Origin: Roseococcus sp. SDR
GTDB taxonomy: Bacteria; Pseudomonadota; Alphaproteobacteria; Acetobacterales; Acetobacteraceae
Direction: 5' to 3'
Length of the DNA: 64,000 bases
NCBI RefSeq assembly: GCF_019083995.1
Contig: NZ_JAHRCU010000022.1
Coordinates: 18,246 to 82,245 of the forward strand
Part shown: in pieces, positions 50,926 to 60,400 of the stretch
Layout of the letters: every line of letters begins with the position of its first letter
Numbering within the stretch: the stretch's first letter is position 1
The notes under the pieces: generated by a model
What the model was told of the DNA's origin: nothing
Seen by the model: the letters and a program-made list of their open reading frames with translations, nothing else
Database searches by the model: none
Position numbers and translations under genes: made by a program

Positions 50926-51681
50926 CTACCGCTGCAGCGCCAGCCTGAGATGCCCCTCGAGGGCGGTGGAGAGGATGGCGTAGCCGACCTGGGTGAGGTG
51001 CAGCCAGTCGAAGGCCACCCATTGCGGCAGCACGCCCTCGCCATCCACCAGAAGCTGCCCGGGTTCGCTGTAGAAGACGCGCTGGTTGTCACCGCAGCCC
51101 TGCAGGATCTGGTTCAGCCGCTGGATGGGAAGGCGCATCGGGTCGGTGGGGAGGTTCCCGCGCGGCAGGACGCCCAGCAGCACGATCCGGGCGCGCGGCG
51201 CGAGGCGCTGCAGCCGGCGGAGGACCGTGGCGACGCCCAAGGCCGTCTCCTCCGGGCGGTTGCCCTGGCCGATATTGTTGGTCCCGATCAGCAGCACGAT
51301 GACATCCGGCTGCAGAGCGGGCGGCCAATGGCCATTCTCCAGGCGCCACAGCAGGCTCTGCGTGGTGTCGCCGGAGACGCCGAGATTCAGCGCCCCGCGC
51401 TGGCCGTAGAACATCCGGAAGATGTCGGGATGCCAGCCTTCGGTGATGGAATCGCCGATGAAGGCGATGCGCGCGCGTGCGGGATCGCTCGCGCGCAGCC
51501 TGGCCTGGGACGCCTCCGCCCAGACCCGCCATTCGGGCCAGCTGGGCATGGCCGGCATGGCCTCGGGCGGGAGGCGCTGCCCGGCCGGCACGGCGGGGCA
51601 GGCGGCCAGCGCGGCGCCGGCGAGGGAGACGAGCAGGCACGCGGCCGAGAGCAGGCTGCGGAGCAGCGCGGTCGCTCTCAC
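50926..51681 (-). CDS. Secreted SGNH/GDSL hydrolase
   Basis: 251 residues from GTG 51681, 1 nt after the bcsC stop. A signal peptide ends near AGAALAAC. SGNH blocks are intact: block I IAFIGDSITEGW with Ser78, block II GVSGDTT, block III IGTNNIGQG, and block V DWLHLTQVGY with the Asp/His pair. Such enzymes are esterases or acyltransferases on lipids or polysaccharides. At the end of a cellulose operon with AlgF/AlgJ-like genes it may deacetylate or edit the acetylated polymer, which is inference. Confidence 0.88.
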   Translation of the reverse strand: MRATALLRSLLSAACLLVSLAGAALAACPAVPAGQRLPPEAMPAMPSWPEWRVWAEASQARLRASDPARARIAFIGDSITEGWHPDIFRMFYGQRGALNLGVSGDTTQSLLWRLENGHWPPALQPDVIVLLIGTNNIGQGNRPEETALGVATVLRRLQRLAPRARIVLLGVLPRGNLPTDPMRLPIQRLNQILQGCGDNQRVFYSEPGQLLVDGEGVLPQWVAFDWLHLTQVGYAILSTALEGHLRLALQR

Positions 51682-51682
51682 G

Positions 51683-54600
51683 TCACCAGGTCGGCCGCGC
51701 GGCGCCGGAGGGCAGGCTGATCCATTCCGGCCGGCCCGCGCCGAAGCTCGATTGCATCGGGTCGTTCACATTGGGCGTCGGATAGGCGGCGCCCGCATGC
51801 AGCGGCAGCAGGTCCTCGCGCGGGCGGTCCAGGCGCCAGCGGAGGTAGAAGAGGCCCAGCGTGTCCTGGTAGTCGCCCACCGCCTCGAAGCGGCCGGCGA
51901 CGCCGATCCGCACATTCGGCGTCACCGCATATTCGAGGTTGCCGAAGATGGAGCCGGTGATGCCGCTGCTGCGCGTGGGGGTGTTGTTGGTCGGCACGGT
52001 GCTGTCGAAGAAGGAGGCGTTCAACGCCTGCGCCTGCAGCGCCGAATTGGTCGGGAAGATCGGCGTCGCCGCCGCGCGATAGTTCTGGTAGCCGACCGCG
52101 CCGATGGTGCGCAGCGACCAATCCCCCCAGCGGGCGATGTATTCCGCCTGGAGCGAGGCGATGATCTGCTGCTGCGGGCTGAAATAGCCGCCCTGGCCGA
52201 AGGTGAAGCCGCTCAGGTTCTTGTCGAAGCCGAAATAGCGCAGATCCACGCCCATGGTGAGCTGCTGGTTCTGCTGGCGCATGACGGCGTAGTAGGCGCC
52301 GATGCCGGCATCCACGCGGGAGTTGTTCTGGACGTTGTCGCCCCGGTAGATGCTGTAGCCGGCGCCGGCATAGGTGCCGAAGCGCGCATTGGGCGCCCAT
52401 TCGAACTGCAGGCGCGCGCCGGTGCGGACCACGCCACCCCAGGGGGCGCCGACCACGGAATTCGGCATGCCCGCGTAGGAGAGCATGCTCTCCGTCACCG
52501 CCCGGCGGTCGAAGGAGAGGCGCATGCGCAGCTGTTCGTTGATGCGCGGCACCACCTCCGCCCCGCCCACGATGTTGGTGCGGGCGAAGCCGAGCGGCGT
52601 GGAGCCGATATCGGCGCGGAAGTTGCGGCCGAGATAGGCGGCGCGCAGCGCGGCACCCTCCTGCGTCTCGGGGCCGGCGCGGAAGCTGCCGAAGGGCAGC
52701 ACGGCATTCTCGCCGAAGACCCGCGCGCTGGCGGAGGCGGTGTTCAAATTGCCCGCGTTCAGCGCCACCGTATCCACGCCCATCACGATGCGGCCGGGCA
52801 TGTTGCCCGGCATGGGCGTGCTGACCTCGAGCGGCACGGTCAGGTTGGTCAGGCGGGCGGTGCCGGCATTGCCCTCGCGGTAGCCGAGCATGGCGCCGGC
52901 CTGCAGCCAGGTGGCGGCCTCGTCCCGGGCGCGGATGAGCTCCTGCGCGATCTGCGCCGTCACCGGGTCGTGCAGCTGGGTGGGGCCGGGGCCGCCGCGC
53001 TGCGGGTTGAGGGCGATCTGCGTCAGCCGCGCCTCGGCCAGCTGGCCGCTGTTGCGCAGATGCTCGAGACGCCGCGCCCCGGCGCTTTCGATCAGGCGCA
53101 GGCTGCGGCCCAGCTCGCCGCGGGCGCGGGCCACCCGGGCTTCGGCCAGCGTCACCTGGATCTCGCCCGGATGCAGGAAGGCGGTCTCGGCGATCAGCGC
53201 GTCGGCCTCGCGCAGCCGGCCCTCGGCGAGGGCGAGGTCCACCTTGGCAAGGCGCGCCGTCAGGTTGCGCGGGTCGCGCTCCAGCACGGCATCCACCAGG
53301 ATCCGCGCCTCGGCGGTGCGGTTGGTCGCCACATAGAGGCGCACGAGCGCCATGTTCAGCGGCACGCTGGCGGGCGAGGCGGCGAGCGCCGGCGCCAGCG
53401 CCTGATAGGCCTGCTCCGGCGCGCGGCGCTGGGCCAGCGCGTCGGATTGCTGGACCGCGCCCGCTTCCATGACGGCGGCGAGCTCGCGCCGGGTTTCGGC
53501 CGGGAGGTTGCGGTCGGCCAGCAGGGGCGCGGCGAGCGCGCTGGCATCCTCGAGCCGGTTCGCCTCGATCAGGGCCGAGGCGAGCGCGATGCGGTCGGCC
53601 GCGCTGGTGCTGGGGTTGGCGGCCAGCGCCGCGCGGGCGGCGAGGCCGGCGCGGGTCGGGTCGTTCAGCCGGGCGAAGGCACGCACCGTGGCGGGGCCCA
53701 CCGTGAAGGCGGGGTCACGCCGGCCGGCGCCGGCCAGCAGCTGGTCCAGCGCGCCCTCGCGGCCTTCGCGCACCTGGAGTTCGAGCTGACGAATCTCGAA
53801 TTCGCGCCGGCTCGCCGTCAGCAGGCGGTTCATGTCGGCGTTGCGCACGCGCACCGGGATGCGCTCGAGCAGCGCGACGACGGCGCCGAAGCGCTCCTCG
53901 TCGAGGGCCACCAGCGCGGCCGCGGTCGAGGCGTCGGCGGTGGTGTCGCGCTCCAGCCGGGCGGTGAGCTCGGCCGCTTCCGCGGTCTGGCCCAGGCTGC
54001 GCAGCTTGCGGATCGCGTCGAGCATGATCCAGGGATTGTTCGGCGCCATCGAAAGCGACTGGCGCAGCAGCGCGAGCGACTGCTCGGGATTGTCGGTCAG
54101 CGCGGCGCGGTCGCGCAGGTTGAAGGCGCGGGAGACCAGCACGTTCTGGTTTGCCGGCAGGCCCATCTCGCGCTGGAAGGCCTCGGCCTCCGCGATGCGG
54201 TCCTGGCCGACGAGCGCGAGGTAGAGGCCGTTCAGAGCGTCGCGCTGGCGCGGCCGGAGCGTCAGCGCGTTGCGGAACCGCATCTCGGCGGCCACGAAGT
54301 CGCGCCGGAGGATGGCCACCTGGCCCAGGATCAGCTCGCTCTCCATGCGCGCCTCGCCGCGCGCGTTCAAGCTGCGCCGGGCGAGCGAATCCGCACGGTC
54401 CAGGTCGCCGCGCTCCAGCGCGCGCCAGGCGAGGCCGAGCGGCCCGATGCCGCCGCCGCCGCCACGGCCGGCGGTGTTCCAGGGCGTGAGGTCGCCCACC
54501 GCGCGGGTGAATTCATCCGCCCGGTCGGGCGCGAGGGCGATGGCCCGGTCGCGCAGGTTCTGCGCCTCGGTCATCCGGTTCTGGATCTTCCGCAGCACGG

Positions 54601-55738
54601 CGAGGCCGAGGATGGACTCCGGATCGTTCGGATCGATGGCGAGGGCCGCGTTGAACTGCCGCTCGGCATCGGCATTCCGCCCGGCGTCGATGGCGGCCCA
54701 GGCCAGCAGGCGGGCCGAGGCGCCCGGGCTGATCGCGCTTTCCGAGGCGCGAATCTTCGCCTCCAGCTCGCGGTCGCTGGGGTTCAGGGCGAGGTAGGCG
54801 CGGATGCGGGCAGCGGATTCCGGGTCATCACCCAGCCAGAGCAGGGCCTGCCGCCAGGCGAGGCGCGCGGGCTCGCGCGTGCCGCGGTTGTTGTAGAGCT
54901 GCTGCAGCAGGTCCACGCCTTCGGTGCGGGTGTCCTCGCGGTAGGTGAGCAGCTGCGCGTAGGTCAGGGCCAGCGCGGGCTCGTTCGGCTGGGCCTGCAC
55001 CATCCGGCCCAGCTCCTGCACCGCCTGGCGGTAGCCCGCCTCGGAGGAGCCGCCGAGAACCTGGAAGTATTCCGAGGCCAGCGCGGGCGGAATGCGCCCG
55101 TTGCGGAACAATTGCCGGTAGCGGGTCAGCGCCTCCTCGGGCCGGCCGCTGCGGGCGAGCTGGCGGGCGGCGGCCAGGGCTTCCGAATCCTCGCCGGTGA
55201 CGCGCAGCAGTTCCTCGCCGCGGGCCAGGCGCGGGTCATTGGGCGCGAGGCGGCGCAGGCGCGTGAGGTAGCGACGGGCGGATTCCGGCTGGCTGCTGAG
55301 CGAGGCCAGTTCCACCGCCGTCGCCAGCGCCTCGATATTGTTGGGCTCGACGGCGAGCAGGCGGTCGATCGTCTGCAGGGCGCGCTCGGTCTGGCCCTGC
55401 TGCTGCCAGAAGGCGGCCTGCTCCAGCAGATTGGTGGAGGCGGCGCCGCCCGACATGCGGGTGTCGCTGCCGGTGGCCGCGGCCTCCGTCCCGCCCGGCG
55501 GGGCGGCGGCGGGGGCCGAGAGCGTGGGAGGCGGCGACAGCGTGGGCGGTGGCGAAAGCGGCAGCGGCCCGGCGGCCGGGGTGAGCGGCGGCGGGGCGGA
55601 GAGCGCAGGCGGCGGCGGCGAGAGCTGGGGTGGCTGCTGCGCGGCCGCCGGCAACCCGGCCAGGACGAGCCCGGCCGCAAGCCCTGCGGCCTCGCGCCGC
55701 GGCCAGCGGCGCCGCCGGCGTTCCGTGCGACTCAGCAT
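51683..55738 (-). CDS. bcsC: Cellulose synthase subunit BcsC (TPR and outer membrane barrel)
   Basis: 1351 residues. A signal peptide (AAGLAAGLVLAGLPAAAQ) is followed by a Pro-rich linker of LSPPP-type repeats (about 37-80). TPR-like helical repeats run to about residue 930 (for example ALQTIDRLLAVEPNNIEAL). The C-terminal 350 residues are beta-rich, with outer-membrane strands. BcsC guides the glucan through the periplasm and forms the outer-membrane pore. Length is at the upper side for the family. It follows the AlgF-like gene by 13 bp and precedes the hydrolase by 1 nt. Confidence 0.92.
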   Translation of the reverse strand: MLSRTERRRRRWPRREAAGLAAGLVLAGLPAAAQQPPQLSPPPPALSAPPPLTPAAGPLPLSPPPTLSPPPTLSAPAAAPPGGTEAAATGSDTRMSGGAASTNLLEQAAFWQQQGQTERALQTIDRLLAVEPNNIEALATAVELASLSSQPESARRYLTRLRRLAPNDPRLARGEELLRVTGEDSEALAAARQLARSGRPEEALTRYRQLFRNGRIPPALASEYFQVLGGSSEAGYRQAVQELGRMVQAQPNEPALALTYAQLLTYREDTRTEGVDLLQQLYNNRGTREPARLAWRQALLWLGDDPESAARIRAYLALNPSDRELEAKIRASESAISPGASARLLAWAAIDAGRNADAERQFNAALAIDPNDPESILGLAVLRKIQNRMTEAQNLRDRAIALAPDRADEFTRAVGDLTPWNTAGRGGGGGIGPLGLAWRALERGDLDRADSLARRSLNARGEARMESELILGQVAILRRDFVAAEMRFRNALTLRPRQRDALNGLYLALVGQDRIAEAEAFQREMGLPANQNVLVSRAFNLRDRAALTDNPEQSLALLRQSLSMAPNNPWIMLDAIRKLRSLGQTAEAAELTARLERDTTADASTAAALVALDEERFGAVVALLERIPVRVRNADMNRLLTASRREFEIRQLELQVREGREGALDQLLAGAGRRDPAFTVGPATVRAFARLNDPTRAGLAARAALAANPSTSAADRIALASALIEANRLEDASALAAPLLADRNLPAETRRELAAVMEAGAVQQSDALAQRRAPEQAYQALAPALAASPASVPLNMALVRLYVATNRTAEARILVDAVLERDPRNLTARLAKVDLALAEGRLREADALIAETAFLHPGEIQVTLAEARVARARGELGRSLRLIESAGARRLEHLRNSGQLAEARLTQIALNPQRGGPGPTQLHDPVTAQIAQELIRARDEAATWLQAGAMLGYREGNAGTARLTNLTVPLEVSTPMPGNMPGRIVMGVDTVALNAGNLNTASASARVFGENAVLPFGSFRAGPETQEGAALRAAYLGRNFRADIGSTPLGFARTNIVGGAEVVPRINEQLRMRLSFDRRAVTESMLSYAGMPNSVVGAPWGGVVRTGARLQFEWAPNARFGTYAGAGYSIYRGDNVQNNSRVDAGIGAYYAVMRQQNQQLTMGVDLRYFGFDKNLSGFTFGQGGYFSPQQQIIASLQAEYIARWGDWSLRTIGAVGYQNYRAAATPIFPTNSALQAQALNASFFDSTVPTNNTPTRSSGITGSIFGNLEYAVTPNVRIGVAGRFEAVGDYQDTLGLFYLRWRLDRPREDLLPLHAGAAYPTPNVNDPMQSSFGAGRPEWISLPSGAARPTW

Positions 55739-55751
55739 GCGCGCGCTTCCA

Positions 55752-56441
55752 TCACGGCCGCCAGACCGCCGTCGTGTCCCGGGTCACGAAGGCCTGGGGC
55801 TGCGGCGTGCCGCTGATCAGCCAGATGCTGTACATGCCACCCGCCTCCAGCCCTTCCAGGGCGAAGGGGGCACTGGCGCGGTCGCCGCAGGCGCTGCGGA
55901 TCTCGGCCGTCACCGGGTTCACGCTGCGCGCCCGGGTGCCGAGGCTCGGCACGCCCTCGAAGACGGCGGGGCCGGAGGGCTGGATCGTCACGCCGGCGGC
56001 CGGACAATCGGGCATGGCGTTGTAGAAGGCGAGGCGGGCGCGGGCCCGGTTGAAATCGGCCGAGTCCACGACCGGTGTGGCGGCGAGGCCACCATTCGCC
56101 GTCGCATGGAGCAGCACGGTGACGAAGCTGCCAGGCTCGACGCGGAAGCTGGCCTGGCCGCGCCGCTGCCCTTCCTGGAATTCCAGGCGCAGCTGGCGGT
56201 TGGCGACGTTCTCGACCGTCGTGAAAGCCATGACGCGCTGCGCCGGCGCGGTGCCCAGGCGCTGCTGCGGCAGGAAATCGGGCCGCGCCGTCACCTCGCC
56301 CGGAAGCACGTTGACCAGCCGCACATAGGCCGAGCCGCGCGGCGGCACGGGGTCATAGACCTGGGCCTGCGCCCAGGCCGCGCCGGAGAAGCCGAGGCTG
56401 GTGGCGAGGGTGGCCGCGAGGGCGAGGAGCCGGCGCATCAT
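55752..56441 (-). CDS. AlgF/WssG-like polysaccharide O-acetylation protein
   Basis: 229 residues with a signal peptide ending SGAAWAQ. The start YDPVPPRGSAYVRLVNVLPG, the central FRVEPGSFVTVLL and the C-terminal strands match AlgF, a periplasmic accessory of alginate O-acetylation; the equivalent in Pseudomonas acetylated-cellulose operons is WssG. It probably adapts the acetylation machine to the polymer in the periplasm. It overlaps the AlgJ-like gene by 4 nt (ATGA). Confidence 0.8.
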   Translation of the reverse strand: MMRRLLALAATLATSLGFSGAAWAQAQVYDPVPPRGSAYVRLVNVLPGEVTARPDFLPQQRLGTAPAQRVMAFTTVENVANRQLRLEFQEGQRRGQASFRVEPGSFVTVLLHATANGGLAATPVVDSADFNRARARLAFYNAMPDCPAAGVTIQPSGPAVFEGVPSLGTRARSVNPVTAEIRSACGDRASAPFALEGLEAGGMYSIWLISGTPQPQAFVTRDTTAVWRP

Positions 56442-57484
56442 GCCACGGCCCGCCGGACCTGGTTCAGGAACTCGGCGGGCGCGATCGCCCCGGTGCCCCA
56501 GGTCGGGTTGTTGCTGGTGTTCACCATGTCCTGCTCCAGGAAGTTCCAGACCAGGGCGCGGGGCCGCTGCTGCTTGAACGCGTCACTGCGCAGATAGTCG
56601 AGCAGGGCGAAATAGGTCCCCTGGTTGTTCGGCTTCCAGGAGAGGCCGACCGGCCGGACCAGCTGGTTGGACAGCACCGGCTGGAAGCCGAAGCGGGGCT
56701 GCACATTGCTGGTGCCGACGATCACCGTGTCGTAGCTGTCATCCTCGATCAGCGCGCCCGCCCCTTCCGGCGGCAGGATCTGGCGCACCAGCGATTGCTC
56801 GGGCCCGTAGGCGCCGCGCTGCGCGGCGGGCAGGTGCTGCACGAGGTCGCCCGCCGCGAGCTGCATGGGGCGGAGATCCCCCAGGCGGGTCCCGGGGCGC
56901 GGGCTGGCCGGAAGCTGCATCCGCTCGCGCATCATGCGCGCCATCTCGACCGCGGCGACTTCGGCGCCCATGGGCGTCCAGTGCGTGTCGGTCTTGAAGA
57001 ACAGCGGATGGGCCGGATCACGCTGCATCTGCGCGCGGAACACGGCATCGAGGTCGGGAACGACCGCGCCGGCGCGGGTGCATTCCGACAGCGTCAGCGT
57101 GAAGCGCTGGGCGGCCTCGGGCGCGATCTGGGTGCCGGCCGGGAGGTATTGCCGCATCATCCGCTTGCGCGACGGGATCAGCAGGATCGCGACCTGGATG
57201 CGACCGGCCCGGAGGATGCCGATGGTTTCCGTGACGGTCTGCACGGCACTGCGCACCGCGGCCATGTCGACCCGGTTCACGCGGTCCCAGATCGGGAACA
57301 GCCAGCCATTGGTGCCGACCTCGACCAGGCCACCCTGCTGGGCCTGGGCCTCGCGCGATGCCCAGGGGCTCGCCAAGGGCAGGGCCAAGGCACCGGCCAG
57401 CCCGGCGCGGCGCGTCATCATCCAGGTGTTCGCTTCCGGCATCGCAGTCGCCCCCGTCGCTTTCGGCTTCTTGCTTCTCGACAT
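56438..57484 (-). CDS. AlgJ/AlgX/WssI-like periplasmic polysaccharide O-acetyltransferase
   Basis: 348 residues. An N-terminal twin-Arg stretch and hydrophobic segment (MTRRAGLAGALALPLASPWA) indicate export. The SGNH-like AlgX/AlgJ catalytic domain is recognised by the Asp/His dyad in FFKTDTHWTPMGAEVAA and the nucleophile region DTVIVGTSNVQPRFG (Ser in GTS). WssI and AlgJ transfer acetyl groups to the growing polymer. It follows the bcsAB stop by 12 bp. The MBOAT partner (AlgI/WssH), normally needed to move acetyl across the membrane, is not in this window. Confidence 0.82.
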   Translation of the reverse strand: MSRSKKPKATGATAMPEANTWMMTRRAGLAGALALPLASPWASREAQAQQGGLVEVGTNGWLFPIWDRVNRVDMAAVRSAVQTVTETIGILRAGRIQVAILLIPSRKRMMRQYLPAGTQIAPEAAQRFTLTLSECTRAGAVVPDLDAVFRAQMQRDPAHPLFFKTDTHWTPMGAEVAAVEMARMMRERMQLPASPRPGTRLGDLRPMQLAAGDLVQHLPAAQRGAYGPEQSLVRQILPPEGAGALIEDDSYDTVIVGTSNVQPRFGFQPVLSNQLVRPVGLSWKPNNQGTYFALLDYLRSDAFKQQRPRALVWNFLEQDMVNTSNNPTWGTGAIAPAEFLNQVRRAVA

Positions 57485-57496
57485 CTCTCGGCGCCC

Positions 57497-60400
57497 TCAG
57501 ACCGAGCGCTCGCGCAGGCGCTGCGCCGCACGGCGACGCAACGCCCAGTAGATTGGCCCCGGGATCAGCAGCAGCACCAGGAGGAAAATCCCCAGCAGCG
57601 CATAGGGGTTGTCCTTCATGAAATACTCCGGCCAGAGCCAGGGCGGCAGGCTGCCATGGGTGTAGGTGGAGCCGACGCGGAAGGCCTGGATGCGGCCGCC
57701 GGTCAGCAGAGCCGTGTCACCCTGCACGCGCGGCACCTGCTCGGGGTCGCGCAGCGCGGTCACCATCGCCTCGAGCCCGGCGGGGGAGGAGCCGGTCAGC
57801 GCCACGACCGAGCGGCCCGAGCTCAGCGGGCTCTCGAAGCCGAGCAGGGCGCCCAGCGACTCGCCCGGGTTGGCGAGCAGCGCGGAGACGCGCTCCAGCT
57901 CACCCCGGCGCTCGCCGCCGAAGAGGTTACGGAAATCACCGAAGGCGTCGTTCAGCCGGACGGTGAGGCGGTTGCCTTCCTGCTGGAGCGGCCCATCGCG
58001 CAGCAGGGCCTGCAGGGCGGGTTGCCGGCCCAGCGTGCCGATGACGAGCAGGTCCTTGCTGGCGACGGATTGCAGCCCGTCCGGCCGCACCACCTGCAGG
58101 TTCACGGGCGGATAGCCGACCAGCGCCGCGATGCGGCCGAGGATGGTGAGAAAGGATTCCAGCTCCGCCTGGGAGGGGCGCTCAGGCAGGACCACGGCCG
58201 TCTGCGAGAGATCCGCGAACTTGGTGAAGGGAAAGCCCGAGGAGGTGAAGAAGGCGAGGTTCGGCAGCGTCGTGAAGCGATAGGCGCCGGAGAGGTCGAT
58301 CGTGCTGTCGGGGTCCACCGAGGCGCGGATGTCACCCGGCACCGCGATGCAGTCGCCCCGGTGCAGCGGGCGCATGTCGAAGCGCAGCTGCAGCTCGTTC
58401 TGCCCGAAGAGCATGTAGCTGGGGAGTCCGATCTGCACGTCGTCCGTCTCCGACTGGCTCACCTGGCGCTGGATCCAGTTGAACGGCCAGCTCAGCTCGG
58501 CCTGCCGGAGCGGGGCGGAGCGCAGATAGATGTCGTTCAGCGCCACGTCGAGGCGCGAGACGGCGACATCCATGATCGGGCCGGGCGGCGCGCGGAAGCG
58601 GATCTGCGCCGAGAGGGCGCGGTCGCGCGCGGTGTAGAGATCGGGCGCGGTGCGGAAGGGCACGGCGATGGGGCCCGGTACGTAGCCGAAGGCCTGCAGC
58701 TCCGACGGGTCCATGATCTCGCCGAAGCGCAGCGGGCGGTCCACCCGCACCCAGCGCGGCGCGTCATAGGGCTGGCGCGGCGGAATGTCCTGCGCCTGGA
58801 TGGTCGCGAGTTCGCCGCTCAGCGCCTCGCGGCCCACGCCGAGCGCGGTGGCGGCGGCCACCGCCTCCTGCCCGTTGCGGCCGGCGACGACCAGCAGCAG
58901 GCCCAGCGGATCATTCGGGTTGGGCAGGATGGCCAGCGTCGGACCCTCCAGCCGCGGCATGATCAGGCCCGGGATGGAGTCGAGGCTGGCCGAGATCACC
59001 ACCGCATTGCCGCGCGGCGGGAGCACATTGCCGACCGGGAAGCTCGAACCGCGGTAATCGGCCTGCACCGCGAACCAGGAGGAGACGATGGCGGCGGCGC
59101 GCAGCGCTTCGTTGCTCGCCACATCCGGCAGGATGAAGGGCAGCACCAGGGGCTCGCGCAGCTGGCGCGGGTCGAAGAAGGGCTCGGGCAGGCGGGCCAG
59201 GTCACGCGTGATGGGCAGGCGCTCAAGCCGCAGCGAAATGGTGGAATTGTCGGAGATCGTGCTCCAGAGCAGACCGGAGAGCGGGTCGTTGCACTCGATG
59301 GCGTAGCGGCCGGTGAAGCGGAAGTTCAGCCGGTTCACATCCGCGAAGAAGAAGGGGTTGATCGGAAATTCCAGCGGGCCGAAGGCCGGGCGGGCACGGT
59401 CGGGCTGGATGGTGCCGATGAACTGCTCGTTCAGCGTGAAGGCGATCTGGCTCAGCTCGGGGATGAGCGCGGGCGAGGTCGCGCCCTGCAGCGTCAGGCG
59501 GGCGGAGGTCACCACCTCATCGCCGCGCACGCCGAAGAGGAGGCCCTGCAGGTCCGAGACGCCGCGCATCTGCATCGGCCCGCGCAGGCCAAGCTGGCGC
59601 AGGGTGCGGGTTTCGGTGCGGGTGCCGGGCGCGTCCTGGCCGGGCGTCGCCATCAGCGGGTTGGCGCCAATACCGCCGGGCGGCTCGGCCGGGGCGGCGA
59701 AGCTCGGCAAGCCGCCGGGTGGGCCGCCCACTGCCGATGGCAGGGCCGGCGGCGGCGTCAGGCCGGGGGGCGGGGAGAGCGCGGGAGGGGCCGAGAGCGG
59801 CGGCGGCGAGAGCGCGGGGGGCTGCGGCCCGCGCGTCTGCGCGGAGGCGGCGCCCGAGGCGAGCAGCAGGCCCAGCGCGACCGCGGCGGGAATCGAGGGG
59901 CGGACAAGCCCCGCGCGCTTCACCGCCGCCTGTGCCGTCACCTCGCCGGCCTTGGCCTGGTTGAGATCGGGCATGGTGTCGGGCACCTGGATCGAACGCC
60001 CTGCCGGGGTTCGCTTGCGGAAGCTGAACTGCGAACCGCCGGCGAAGAGACCACCAATCGACACAAGCACTTCCTTCAGCGAGCGAAGAGGGCGATCCTC
60101 GCGGATAGAGTCCCAGTCCACCCAGGCATCGGCCCGACACAAGGTCGCGATCACAATACTGCCTTCATCCTGCATGTCCTGGGGCAGGAAGCGCAAATTG
60201 AGACGATCGTCTTGCCAGCGCAAGACCTCTGCCGGAACGGTCACGCGTTGCGAGCCGGCATCCAGCTCCACCATGACGAGGTTGTCCTCGCCCATGTTCT
60301 CCGGCGCGGGCATGCGCAGGGCCGCGCCGCCGAGCGAGAGATCCTCCGACATGCCCTCGACGCGGCGGCCATCGGCCAGCAGCACGGCGGCCTCAACCTC

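Noticed and set aside
51422..55816. A 1464-codon open frame on the plus strand opposite bcsC
   Set aside because: Shadow of a GC-rich gene; composition is unlike protein and the minus-strand frame has clear signal peptide, TPR and barrel regions.
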